Below are positions 32,452-40,851 of a DNA stretch of 49,305 nucleotides, one piece after another (the first letter of the stretch is position 1; each line of letters opens with the position of its first letter). The translations under genes and the position numbers were made by a program. The notes under the pieces were generated by a model, which was given only the letters and a program-made list of their open reading frames with translations, was not told where the DNA came from and searched no databases. This DNA comes from a virus: IMG/VR virus record IMGVR_UViG_3300025120_000094, positions 1 through 49,305 of that record; one strand, 5' to 3'.

Positions 32452-34389
32452 GTGGATAAAAAAGAAGAACTACTAGCTATTGCGGAAGAGATACGCAACT
32501 TAATTACAGAAAAACAAAAACAATTAGAACTATCCTTTGTAGAAGATGACCACATCTACTATATGAGGGATAAAAACGGTAAAATAAGAAATAACTTTCC
32601 TAGCGTATCTACCGTGATAAAACAATTCTATACAGACTTCCCAGAATTAGATAAATCATTAGAAATGTGCAACAATGATATATTTGCACAGGATGAATTA
32701 TTAAAAGAATGGAGAAGTACCGCAGATTATGCAAACAATAAGGGGTCTAGAGTCCACTACCTACTAGAGACTGACTTATTAAAACAATATGGAGCATACA
32801 AAGAAGTTAGAAAACCTCATTTTGAATGCGACGAAGAGCAAACATCTGACGGTAACGCCATGATTGACGCTGGACATGACTTCATTAGACAAATGCACAG
32901 AAGAGGTGCTATATTATTAGACACTGAAATGGTTTTAGGTAGTTCTGATTTAGAATATACAGGGCAACCAGACAAAATGTGGATTATGTTTGATAAAGAA
33001 GGTAATTTAGGTATTATAATAACAGACTGGAAAGGTTTACCACTAGATACGCCAATATTAACAGATAGCGGCTGGAAAGATATGGGTACTCTAAATAAAT
33101 CTGATAAGGTATATGATAAAGATGGTGACTTAGTTAATATCATGAATATATCAGAAGTTAAAAATAAGAAGTGTCTTAAAATTAAATTCGATAATAACGA
33201 AGAGGTTGTTTCAGATTTTGAACATAGGTGGTTAATTTTCACAAGTGAACGTGGTGTTAAAAAAGAAAGGGTTATGACTACCCAAGAAATTAAAGACTAT
33301 AATGATAATTTAGTTAAAAGGGTTTCATATAAGATATTAAAAATAGATAATCCAAAACCACTTAATAATTCAGATGTAAAATTACCAATAGACCCATATG
33401 TGCTTGGTATATGGTTAGGTGACGGACATAGTATTGACGCTAAGATTACACAAGCTAACGAATCAGTATGGGAAGAAATAAATAAAAGAGGGTATGAAAT
33501 TGGTAAAGATTTATCACAAGGTGGTACTGGTAAAGCGACAACTAGGACTATATTTAACTTACAAGGTAAGTTAAGAGAAACATCTTTATTAAGCGATAAA
33601 CATATACCAGAAATTTACTTATCCAGTTCATATGAGCAAAGGTTAGATTTACTTAGAGGGTTAATGGATAGTGATGGTACATATAATAAAACTAGAAATA
33701 ATTTTGTAATGGAAACCACTAGAGAAGGTCAAGCTGATTACACTGTTGAAATATTATCTTCTTTAGGTATTAAACCCACTAAGAGTTCATTTGATAAGAA
33801 ATTTAACGGTAAAATTATTAAATGTTACAGAACATCGTTCGTAACTAGTGAATTTAACCCATTCTTATCTAGAAATCAAGACCTAGTAATAACCCCAAAG
33901 AAAGATAGAAGAACTTATAGAACTATAGTATCAGTTGAAGAGGTGGAATCAGTACCAACTAAATGTATTGAGGTGGATAGTCCGTCTAGTACATTCTTAT
34001 GTGGTAAATCGTTATTAGTCACTCACAACACAAATAAACCAAAGAATTTTAAGATACAATCATATACCGAGCCAATGCTACCTCCATTTGAAGACCATAT
34101 GGATACAGCACTAAGTCACTACATGATACAACTACCACTTTACGTAAGGCTTTTCGTTGACATGCTTAAGGGTACTAAATACGAAAACATTAAAGTTCTT
34201 GGTGGTATTATCGTACACTTAATGAGTACTGGTAGATTTGATGAATATAGAATACCTAAAACATTTATGAACAGGGTATTAACAATGCCACCATTACCTA
34301 GAATCAAAGGGGTAATGGCTAAGAAAGAAAATGATAAATTAAGAGAACAAAATAGATTAAAAAATTTAAAAAAACAATTAAATGATTAA
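32452..34389 (+). CDS. PD-(D/E)XK nuclease precursor interrupted by an intein
   Basis: A 645-aa precursor. After removal of a 332-residue intein (195-526) it becomes a 313-aa RecB/Cas4-like PD-(D/E)XK nuclease. The active site reads H102 in GSRVHYLLE, D174 in GQPDKMW, then D192-W193-K194, which joins T527-N528-K529 after splicing to give the usual D-W-K-T-N-K motif. A later HYMIQLPLYVRLF segment matches the Q-x-x-x-Y motif of the RecB family. The opening, DDHIYYM with FPSVSTVIKQF, is common in phage members. It starts with GTG at 32452 behind a clear promoter and overlaps the gp47-like gene by 8 nt, so it probably acts in DNA processing or repair with gp46/47. Splicing is needed for activity because the intein splits the catalytic motif. 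Confidence 0.85.
   Translation: MDKKEELLAIAEEIRNLITEKQKQLELSFVEDDHIYYMRDKNGKIRNNFPSVSTVIKQFYTDFPELDKSLEMCNNDIFAQDELLKEWRSTADYANNKGSRVHYLLETDLLKQYGAYKEVRKPHFECDEEQTSDGNAMIDAGHDFIRQMHRRGAILLDTEMVLGSSDLEYTGQPDKMWIMFDKEGNLGIIITDWKGLPLDTPILTDSGWKDMGTLNKSDKVYDKDGDLVNIMNISEVKNKKCLKIKFDNNEEVVSDFEHRWLIFTSERGVKKERVMTTQEIKDYNDNLVKRVSYKILKIDNPKPLNNSDVKLPIDPYVLGIWLGDGHSIDAKITQANESVWEEINKRGYEIGKDLSQGGTGKATTRTIFNLQGKLRETSLLSDKHIPEIYLSSSYEQRLDLLRGLMDSDGTYNKTRNNFVMETTREGQADYTVEILSSLGIKPTKSSFDKKFNGKIIKCYRTSFVTSEFNPFLSRNQDLVITPKKDRRTYRTIVSVEEVESVPTKCIEVDSPSSTFLCGKSLLVTHNTNKPKNFKIQSYTEPMLPPFEDHMDTALSHYMIQLPLYVRLFVDMLKGTKYENIKVLGGIIVHLMSTGRFDEYRIPKTFMNRVLTMPPLPRIKGVMAKKENDKLREQNRLKNLKKQLND
33034..34029 (+). mobile_element. 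Class 3-type intein with LAGLIDADG homing endonuclease
   Basis: The insert covers residues 195-526 of the nuclease. It starts GLPLDTPILTDSGW, with Gly instead of the usual Cys or Ser at position 1, and ends LLVTHN followed by Thr as +1 residue. In block B the expected HxW is present (H258, W260 in FEHRWLIF). In block F a Cys occupies the catalytic position (C505 in TKCIEVDS). In block G a Thr precedes His-Asn (T524). This W-C-T set defines class 3 inteins, which use the block F Cys as first nucleophile and need no residue-1 nucleophile. The central domain has two LAGLIDADG helices, LGIWLGDGH (D324) and LRGLMDSDGTY (D406, D408), so the element should home by cutting intein-free alleles. Confidence 0.85.
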
Positions 34390-35194
34390 AAAAGTAATAC
34401 ACACAGCTGATATACATATCAGAACATTTAGAATGCATGATGAGTACAAGGAAGCTTTTAAAACATTTATAAGTGACGTAAAAGAATTAGTTAAAGGTTA
34501 CCAAAGAGAAGAAGTTAGAATAGTAATTGCTGGAGACTACGTACATCAAAAAATAACAATATCTAATGAGTTATTAATACTAGGTACATGGTTCTTAAGG
34601 GAATTAGAAAAGATTGCACCAGTAGTAATGATACCAGGTAATCATGACTTATTAGAAAACAATAAAGATAGAGTCGATAGTATAACACCAATGGTTGAAT
34701 TATTACCCGATACGGATATAAGATATTACACCGAAACTGGTTGTTATGAAGATGAAAATATAGTTTGGTGCGTTTACTCAATAGTAGAAGGTAGTAACAG
34801 GCCAGACATAGAAGAAGCTAGAATAGACTATGGTAACGACAAAACATATATAGGGTTATTTCACGGACCATTAATTGGCTCATCAACAGATATTGGTTAC
34901 GTTATAGAACATGGTCATAGTCTTGATATATTTGAAGGTAATGACATTGTTATGTGTGGTGATATACACAAGAGACAAGAATTAAGATTTAATAAGATAC
35001 CAATAGTTATGCCTAGTTCTTTAATCCAACAAAACTTTGGTGAAAAAATAAGTAAACACGGGTTCTTAGAGTGGGATGTTGAAAATAAGACATATAAAGA
35101 ACATGACGTTAAAACAGACTATGGGTTTTATCAATTTAAGATAGACTCATTAGAAGATATAGATAACGGAACTGAAATACTAACAAATGAATAA
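34382..35194 (+). CDS. Recombination endonuclease subunit, gp47/SbcD-like
   Basis: A 270-aa calcineurin-like metallophosphoesterase, the Mre11-type subunit of the phage recombination nuclease. Metal-binding motifs run in order: D10-x-H12 in HTADIHIR, GDYVHQK, PGNHDLLE, LFHGPL and GDIHKRQ (the usual G-H-x-H is replaced by G-D-I-H). Its length is close to T4 gp47 (~340 aa) with a short C-terminal part. The gene overlaps the nuclease upstream by 8 nt and shares a base with the coiled-coil gene downstream. Together with the gp46-like ATPase it should resect DNA ends for recombination-dependent replication. Confidence 0.88.
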   Translation: MIKKVIHTADIHIRTFRMHDEYKEAFKTFISDVKELVKGYQREEVRIVIAGDYVHQKITISNELLILGTWFLRELEKIAPVVMIPGNHDLLENNKDRVDSITPMVELLPDTDIRYYTETGCYEDENIVWCVYSIVEGSNRPDIEEARIDYGNDKTYIGLFHGPLIGSSTDIGYVIEHGHSLDIFEGNDIVMCGDIHKRQELRFNKIPIVMPSSLIQQNFGEKISKHGFLEWDVENKTYKEHDVKTDYGFYQFKIDSLEDIDNGTEILTNE

Positions 35195-35793
35195 TGGAAC
35201 TACCTAAAGACATAAAAGATGAAATATGGGATTACTGTAGAGTAAATGATATATCATCGGTAGACGACTTTATTACAAAGATGGTAAAGCAAGGGTTTAC
35301 TTCTGAAAAGTTTGGTTCAACACCATGGGACAAACCTACTGAGATAAAAGAAGTAGAAGTAATAAAGGAAGTTGAAAAGATTGTAGAAAAAGAGGTTGAG
35401 GTTATTAAAGAAGTGGAAGTCATTAAGGAGATTGAAAAGGAGGTGTTTGTTACTGACGATGAAGCTAATAAAGAATTACAGAAGGAATTAGCCGAAGTTA
35501 GAGAAACACTTAAATCAAGTATATCTAGCTTTGATAAAGACCGTAAGTCTTTCGGACTTATCGACAAGGAAAGAGTTAAAGAAATCTCTAAATTAGAAAA
35601 AGAATTAAATGACAAAATACTAGCACTTAAACGGGAAACTTCCGATTTAAAGGATAAGATTAAGCAATTAGAAGAGGAATTAGAAATAGAAAAAAACAAA
35701 CCTAAGATAGAAGAAGAGGAAGGTGATATATACGGAGATAAAAAAGGATATTTAGGGTCTAACACTAGTGATTTATGGAAAAAAAAGAAATAA
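35194..35793 (+). CDS. Coiled-coil protein with EVEVIKE repeats
   Basis: A 199-aa highly charged protein. The N-terminal ~45 residues look like a small helical domain (PKDIKDEIWDYCRVNDISSV). Residues ~50-85 consist of short repeats of the type E-V-E-V-I-K-E, and the remainder to ~170 is a continuous predicted coiled coil of Lys/Glu heptads, ending in a Tyr/Gly-rich tail. I do not recognise the family. It is inserted between the two subunits of the SbcCD-like nuclease and overlaps the gp46-like gene by 19 nt, so it may be a partner of that complex; this is inferred from the operon only. The repeated DNA in the 35340-35450 region could slip and change the repeat number. Confidence 0.7.
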   Translation: MELPKDIKDEIWDYCRVNDISSVDDFITKMVKQGFTSEKFGSTPWDKPTEIKEVEVIKEVEKIVEKEVEVIKEVEVIKEIEKEVFVTDDEANKELQKELAEVRETLKSSISSFDKDRKSFGLIDKERVKEISKLEKELNDKILALKRETSDLKDKIKQLEEELEIEKNKPKIEEEEGDIYGDKKGYLGSNTSDLWKKKK

Positions 35794-38141
35794 AGGTAAA
35801 CAAAAACGGTAAGGTAAAAGTATATTGGTCTGATTACCCAGAAAATTACTCAAGAGAGTCTAGAAACAGAGTTAAAAAATACTTTTCAGTTAAATATGAC
35901 ATAGCTCCACAAAATATAAATGTAATATATAAGCCAAGTAAGAAAAATAGTTCTGGTGAGTTGGTAGAGATTGACGGTGCCAATATTGAAAGTATCATGA
36001 GTACTGAATACCAAAGAAAACTATTTAAAGAATGGTTAACTAGGGAAGGTAAAGAAGATGTTAATTTTGAAAAGGTATTAGCTTTAGATGACAAAGTTAA
36101 TAATGAAATGGATATTGATTCAGAAAACGATTCACATAAAAAATATAGACTTAAATGGCTTAAGGTTAACAATTTTTTATCTTACGGTGAAAATAATGAA
36201 TTTCCAGTTGACAGGTTCAAAGGATTTACGGTAGTAAATTCAAATCCAGCCAACCAAGGAGGTAAAACATCTATAACTATAGATGCTGTTAAGTTTTTGT
36301 TTTTCGGAAAGACAACTAAAACAGATACAAACGAACAAGTATTTAATCAATTTAGTGATGCTACCGAATTAATAGTAAAGGGTTTAATTGAAATTGAAGG
36401 TGGTGAAGAGTTAATAATAGAAAGAAAACTAGAAAGAAAACCTAAGAGAAAAGGTGGGTGGAATATAAGTAATAAACTTAATTACTACAAAGTGATGCCA
36501 GATGGTGAAGAAGAATCCTTAAATGATGAGGATGCTATTAAAACCACTCAGATGATTAAGAACATAGTGGGTAATGAATCTGATTTTGACTTGGTTGTTT
36601 TAGCTACTTCAAGAAACTTAGATACTCTAATAGATTCAACTGCTGGAGAAAGCGGTAAACTACTAACTAGATTTATTGGATTAGAACCTATAGCTATTAA
36701 GGAGAAAATATCTAGGGAAATGTATAACAACTTCAGTAAATCAATGAAGGGTAATGTATACGATACAGAAACCCTTAAAGAGGAGATAAAGAATCACCAA
36801 TCTAATTTAAAAATATTAAATAGTAGTAAAAAAACCTATGACAATGAGCTAATTAAAGAAAGTGATAATTACAAAGCATTAACTGAGCAAAAAATAGTTA
36901 AAGTATCCTCAAAAGACAAAATAGATTCTGAAATTTTAAGTTTAAACCCATCCAAACTTGAGAGTGAGATAAAGGTCATAACTGAAAAGGGTTTGAAACA
37001 CAAGAAAGATATAGAGGTAATAAATGATGAACTAAAAAAGATTGGTAACATTGACTTTGATGAAGATAGAGACTTTAAATTAACGAAAGACAAAGAAAAA
37101 CTAACTAAGGTAATTAATTTAGCTGAAGCTGAAGTTATTAGACTTAGAACAACCATTAAAAACCTAATAAAGAGTGGTATTTGTCAAGCTTGTAATAGAA
37201 AATTAGATGATGTTGACAATACAGAACATATTAAACAACATAATATTGAAATTGATGAACAAAATAAGACTATAGAGTCAAGTAAAATAAAACTTGAAAC
37301 AGTTAATGCTGAATTAGGTAAATTAAGTAACACTAAGAAACTTATTGATACTAAAAACGGTTTAGAATTAAAAAGAGATAGATTAAGTGTTGATATTGAT
37401 TCATTAAGAAATGAAATAAAGGATAAGAAATCAGACTTAAAGAAATACAAGGATAATTTAGAATCTATAGAGAAGAACAAAAAAATAGACACTGATATTA
37501 GTCTTATAGACACAAAGATAGTTATAAGTGAAAATACTAAAGCTAAATTAAATAGTCAGCTACAAACAAATGCAATTGAAACTGACTCCAACGACAAAGA
37601 TATATTAAAGAAGGAGAAATTAATAAAAACCATAAAAGCTGAAAGAGAAATAGAGATAATATTTAAATTATATATCGATATGGTTGGTAAAAAAGGTATT
37701 AGCAAATTAGTGTTAAGGTCAACATTACCAATAATAAACGGAGAACTTCAAAGACTCCTTGAGGATATAACAGATTTTAATATTGAAGTTTTTATTGATA
37801 ATAAAAATGAAGTTAGATATTTATTAGTTAAGGACGGTGTTGAAAAGTCTCTTAGGTCTGGTAGTGGATTTGAGTTAACAACGGCTAGTATTGCGTTAAG
37901 ATGCGTACTTGGTAAGATGTCATCATTACCTTCGCCGAACTTTATAACGTTTGACGAGGTTATGGGTAGGGTGGCACAAGAGAACATAAGTAAAATGAAA
38001 CCATTGTTTGAAAGAGTTTCGGATATGTTTGATATAGTGTTCTTTATAACTCAAAACGACACTATTAAGGACTGGGCTGATAACATAATAACAATAGAAA
38101 AAAATAATAACATATCAAAGATAAATTTAACTAAATTTTAA
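35775..38141 (+). CDS. Recombination endonuclease subunit, gp46/SbcC/Rad50-like
   Basis: A 788-aa SMC-like ATPase. An N-terminal extension of ~115 residues precedes the ATPase head. The Walker A region reads NPANQGGKTSI, keeping the G-K-T but lacking the first Gly of the usual G-x-x-x-x-G-K-T. Two long coiled-coil arms meet at a Rad50 zinc hook, C470-x-x-C473 (ICQACNRKL). The C-terminal head has an ABC signature-like SGSGFELTTAS and Walker B FITFDE with D727 and E728. It would clamp and unwind DNA ends for the gp47-like nuclease, and the two are in one operon. It is longer than T4 gp46 (~560 aa) because of the N-terminal extension and longer arms. Confidence 0.87.
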   Translation: MEKKEIKVNKNGKVKVYWSDYPENYSRESRNRVKKYFSVKYDIAPQNINVIYKPSKKNSSGELVEIDGANIESIMSTEYQRKLFKEWLTREGKEDVNFEKVLALDDKVNNEMDIDSENDSHKKYRLKWLKVNNFLSYGENNEFPVDRFKGFTVVNSNPANQGGKTSITIDAVKFLFFGKTTKTDTNEQVFNQFSDATELIVKGLIEIEGGEELIIERKLERKPKRKGGWNISNKLNYYKVMPDGEEESLNDEDAIKTTQMIKNIVGNESDFDLVVLATSRNLDTLIDSTAGESGKLLTRFIGLEPIAIKEKISREMYNNFSKSMKGNVYDTETLKEEIKNHQSNLKILNSSKKTYDNELIKESDNYKALTEQKIVKVSSKDKIDSEILSLNPSKLESEIKVITEKGLKHKKDIEVINDELKKIGNIDFDEDRDFKLTKDKEKLTKVINLAEAEVIRLRTTIKNLIKSGICQACNRKLDDVDNTEHIKQHNIEIDEQNKTIESSKIKLETVNAELGKLSNTKKLIDTKNGLELKRDRLSVDIDSLRNEIKDKKSDLKKYKDNLESIEKNKKIDTDISLIDTKIVISENTKAKLNSQLQTNAIETDSNDKDILKKEKLIKTIKAEREIEIIFKLYIDMVGKKGISKLVLRSTLPIINGELQRLLEDITDFNIEVFIDNKNEVRYLLVKDGVEKSLRSGSGFELTTASIALRCVLGKMSSLPSPNFITFDEVMGRVAQENISKMKPLFERVSDMFDIVFFITQNDTIKDWADNIITIEKNNNISKINLTKF

Positions 38142-38153
38142 ATTAAAAATCGA

Positions 38154-38161
38154 TATATTTG
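38154..38161 (+). promoter_or_regulatory. TATATTTG element (weak promoter candidate)
   Basis: TATATTTG matches the -7 element seen at 522, 30808 and 32428, but no TTG lies 20 nt upstream (the bases there are CTA). It is 19 nt before the start of the 194-aa gene. Confidence 0.45.
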
Positions 38162-38180
38162 TATAATAATATTAATAACT

Positions 38181-38765
38181 ATGAATTTTAAATACTTTTG
38201 TATAGTAGTAATGGGAGAAACTGATGGGGCGTTAGTTGAAATAGATAAAATATCTGAAAGCAGACCTAGGGTTTTAAAGTCTGAAGGGATATTAATTACA
38301 ACATTTAAAAGTGCAGCCAGAGCCAAAGAAATAGAAGACTACTTAAAATCATTAAAAAGAAACTTTTTTATATTTGAAATCGGTGGACATAACACAGGAT
38401 ACAATATCATGAATAAAAAAATATCTAAAGACTTATTTTCTCACATTGAAAACGAAATAAAATCAGGTGACATAATACCAATGACTTCTTACCAGGAAGA
38501 AATCATATTTCCAGACATTGAATTTAAACCAGAAATGCTTCCGTATAAAGAAAGGGTAGATTACATAACTAACATGTTGGATGATGAAGGTTATGATTAC
38601 CTAACAACAGAAGATAAAAGATTCTATATAGATATATGTAAAGAAGACCCAGAGTTTATCGAAGGTCAAGAAAAAACAGTTATTGAACAAATAATCGATA
38701 AGGGTTATGAAAACCTAAGTGATGAAGATAAAGAATTATTAAAAATATTAAGTAAAAATAAGTAA
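38181..38765 (+). CDS. Hypothetical protein upstream of the sigma factor
   Basis: A 194-aa acidic protein without a family I can name. It has an N-terminal mixed alpha/beta part (FKYFCIVVMGETDGALVEID), a central DIIPMTSYQEEIIFPDIEF segment, and a C-terminal alpha-helical part with two similar units, DEGYDYLTTEDKRF and DKGYENLSDEDKELL. There is no signal peptide or membrane segment. It has its own weak promoter and ends inside a strong terminator, so it forms a single-gene unit between the recombination genes and the sigma factor. Confidence 0.7.
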   Translation: MNFKYFCIVVMGETDGALVEIDKISESRPRVLKSEGILITTFKSAARAKEIEDYLKSLKRNFFIFEIGGHNTGYNIMNKKISKDLFSHIENEIKSGDIIPMTSYQEEIIFPDIEFKPEMLPYKERVDYITNMLDDEGYDYLTTEDKRFYIDICKEDPEFIEGQEKTVIEQIIDKGYENLSDEDKELLKILSKNK

Positions 38766-38781
38766 AGGGTTTACTTATTTT
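38755..38781 (+). terminator. Terminator overlapping a stop codon
   Basis: A 12-bp AT-rich perfect stem (38755-38766 with 38770-38781) around a GGG loop is followed by six T residues (38783-38788). The stem includes the TAA of the 194-aa gene at 38763-38765, so termination is placed exactly at the end of the frame. It isolates the sigma factor gene from upstream transcription. Confidence 0.75.
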
Positions 38782-38851
38782 ATTTTTTAACTAGATTTAT
38801 ATCTTAATTTGTTGGATGTAAATTAAAATAAGAGTTTTATGAAGAAAAGAG

Positions 38852-39688
38852 ATGAACAAAAATTTTACAAGTACATCAGGAGATGAAACAATATCAAACT
38901 ACTTTAAAGAAGTAAGAAAAAGTGTTCTGGTAACGCCAGAAGAAGAAATTAAATTAGCTATACGAATACAAAAAGGGGATGAAAAAGCTAAAGACGAATT
39001 AGTCAAAGCAAACCTAAAATTTGTAATATCAATAGCAAAAGAATATCAAGGTCAAGGGTTATCCTTAAGTGATTTAATTAGCGAAGGGAATCTAGGCTTA
39101 GTCAGAGCTGCAACCAGGTACGACCACACAAAAGGTTTTCGTTTTATATCATACGCAGTATGGTGGATTAAAGAAGCTATTCTAAAAAGTTTAAACGATA
39201 ACTCTAGAATCATAAGGCTACCAGCTAATGTTATAAAAAAACTATCAGACTTAAGAAAGGAAGTAGATAAGTTTGAATCTAAAAACGGTAGACCAGCAAC
39301 TGATAGTGACTTAGTTGATGAAGACGGTGAAACGTTAGAAACTCCAAAAACACCTTCTTGCACATCTTTAAATGATGTTATAAATGAAGACGGAGACGAG
39401 TTGTATTGCTTATTAGAGGATAATAACTCAACAACTGAAAAAGAAATTTTTTCACAAGACGATAAAATAAAAAAAGAAATTAAAAATATTTTATCCAAAT
39501 TAGACCCCAGAGAAAAAGAAGTTTTAGAATGTTATTTCGGAATAAACAAAGAGTATGACAGCATGACTTTAGAGGCTATTGGTGAGAAATATAACTTAAC
39601 TAAGGAAAGAATTAGACAGATAAAAGAAAAAGCTATTAGAAGAATTAGATTTAACGCTAATGGCTTGTTTGACATTTTAAACGGATAG
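38852..39688 (+). CDS. Sigma-70 family RNA polymerase sigma factor, Bacteroidota RpoD-like
   Basis: A 278-aa sigma factor that should bind host RNA polymerase and redirect it to phage promoters. Region 1.2 (NYFKEVRKSVLVTPEEEIKL) is followed by region 2 at about residues 54-110 with LSDLISEGNLGLVRAATRYD, FRFISYAVWWIKEAIL and SRIIRLP. A shortened region 3 follows, and then region 4 at about 217-270 with LDPREKEVLECYFGI and LTKERIRQIKEKAIRRIR, the -35-binding helix-turn-helix. Size and the region 2 wording match the short housekeeping sigma of Bacteroidota (~287 aa), unlike the small T4 gp55. The linker (~145-190) is more acidic and divergent than the host type. It was probably acquired from a host and may read one of the two promoter classes in this window. 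Confidence 0.9.
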   Translation: MNKNFTSTSGDETISNYFKEVRKSVLVTPEEEIKLAIRIQKGDEKAKDELVKANLKFVISIAKEYQGQGLSLSDLISEGNLGLVRAATRYDHTKGFRFISYAVWWIKEAILKSLNDNSRIIRLPANVIKKLSDLRKEVDKFESKNGRPATDSDLVDEDGETLETPKTPSCTSLNDVINEDGDELYCLLEDNNSTTEKEIFSQDDKIKKEIKNILSKLDPREKEVLECYFGINKEYDSMTLEAIGEKYNLTKERIRQIKEKAIRRIRFNANGLFDILNG

Positions 39689-39699
39689 CTATATATTTA
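39669..39699 (+). promoter_or_regulatory. Promoter TTG-N20-TATATTTA inside the end of the sigma gene
   Basis: TTG at 39669-39671 and TATATTTA at 39692-39699 are separated by 20 nt, the same layout as the other TTG-N20 promoters with A in place of the final G. The upstream element lies within the sigma gene's last codons, and the lysis-region transcript would start just before the ATG at 39709. Confidence 0.6.
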
Positions 39700-39708
39700 T
39701 ATAATACT

Positions 39709-40851
39709 ATGAAAAAGATATTATTATATTTAATTTTAATTATGGCTATAACTATGGCAGGTATAGTCGCTTACGTGTCAGTTGGTGGTTTAATGAAAGT
39801 TTTTAGTGGTGCTGGAACCCTAGGATTACTATTTTTCTCTTCAATAGAAGTTTCTAAAATAATCGCAACATCAGCAATGCATACCTATGGTAAAAAAATA
39901 GGTATTATATATAAACTACTATTATCTATAGGTATTACAATCACAATGGTAATAACATCTGTAGGTATTTACGGGTTTCTATCTTCAACTTATCAAGAAA
40001 CATTTATTAAATTGGAAAGTATTGAAGGTCGTGTCACACTTTTAGAAAAAAAACGTGACGGAATACAATCACAATTAGATGGAGTAGATAAGGAAAAAAA
40101 CTCAATAAACGAAAGGGTTTCAGATTTAAGTGGTGGACTATCTAACAACGTTATACAGTACAAAGATAGAGAAACAGGTCAAATTATAACTACAACATCA
40201 TCTTCAACTAGAAGGGTGTTAGAAAGGCAGTTAAATAAAGCCATAGAACGACAAGGTGAATTAAATATTAAATCAGATGGTTTAAATACTAAAATTTTTG
40301 ATTTAGATAACGAAATACTTGAAGTTAAAGTTGGTAATGATACTGCCGCTGAATTAGGACCATTAAAATATTTATCTGAAATAACTGGCAAGTCTATGGA
40401 TGAAGTTATGAAATACTTCATATTTTTATTAATACTAATAGGTGACCCTATGGCTGTATTAATGGTAATTGTTTTCAATAAGGTTGTTAATGATTCATCT
40501 GAAGATAAACCAGAGAGAAAATCAAGAAGTTTAGGTTCTTTATTTAAAAATATTAAAATGCCTAAAATGCCTAAGATGCCTAAGATGCCTACATTAACTA
40601 AAAAATTAAAAAGTACAATATCACCTATAGATGCTAAAATAAAATCAACAGAAGTTTCATCTAGTGAAGGTTTAACATCCTACACAAATGTAATTGAAGA
40701 ACCTAAAGAAGCTCCAATAAAGACTAAAGGGGATAGAGGGTTTTCTGTTAAAATACCAGAAAGAAAAAATGAAAGAACTATTAATAAAATAGGTTCAAAC
40801 AAAGAAACAAGGGATGGCAACGATAACGTAGTTTATTTTAAAAAGAGATAA
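39709..40851 (+). CDS. Multi-spanning membrane protein with coiled coil and KMP repeats
   Basis: A 380-aa integral membrane protein. Three hydrophobic segments fall in the first ~95 residues (LLYLILIMAITMAGIVAYVS, then about 34-55 and 66-92). A coiled-coil domain of ~130 residues (TLLEKKRDGIQSQLDGVDKE and so on) follows, then a fourth membrane segment at ~233-256 (YFIFLLILIGDPMAVLMVIV). The cytoplasmic tail contains four K-M-P repeats and basic, Ser-rich residues. I cannot name the family. It precedes the amidase-like gene by overlapping stop and start (TAATGA), so a holin, lysis-control or exclusion role is possible. It is much larger than a typical holin. Confidence 0.7.
   Translation: MKKILLYLILIMAITMAGIVAYVSVGGLMKVFSGAGTLGLLFFSSIEVSKIIATSAMHTYGKKIGIIYKLLLSIGITITMVITSVGIYGFLSSTYQETFIKLESIEGRVTLLEKKRDGIQSQLDGVDKEKNSINERVSDLSGGLSNNVIQYKDRETGQIITTTSSSTRRVLERQLNKAIERQGELNIKSDGLNTKIFDLDNEILEVKVGNDTAAELGPLKYLSEITGKSMDEVMKYFIFLLILIGDPMAVLMVIVFNKVVNDSSEDKPERKSRSLGSLFKNIKMPKMPKMPKMPTLTKKLKSTISPIDAKIKSTEVSSSEGLTSYTNVIEEPKEAPIKTKGDRGFSVKIPERKNERTINKIGSNKETRDGNDNVVYFKKR
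40558..40593 (+). repeat. Four tandem 9-bp units (atgcctaaR) encoding M-P-K
   Basis: Four consecutive 9-bp units, the last ending in ACA instead of AAR, encode a KMPKMPKMPKMPT stretch in the tail of the membrane protein. Slippage could change copy number without shifting the frame. Confidence 0.85.

Noticed and set aside
35232-35765. Long Ser-rich reverse-strand open frames such as 35232-35765 and 39052-39498
   Set aside because: They are mirror images of Lys/Glu- and Asp-rich coding sequence, with low-complexity Ser/Leu composition and no start signals.
38839-38886. Short open frame (atgaagaaaagagatgaaca...) overlapping the sigma factor start
   Set aside because: It has only about 15 codons and runs out of frame into the sigma gene; no support beyond an ATG.
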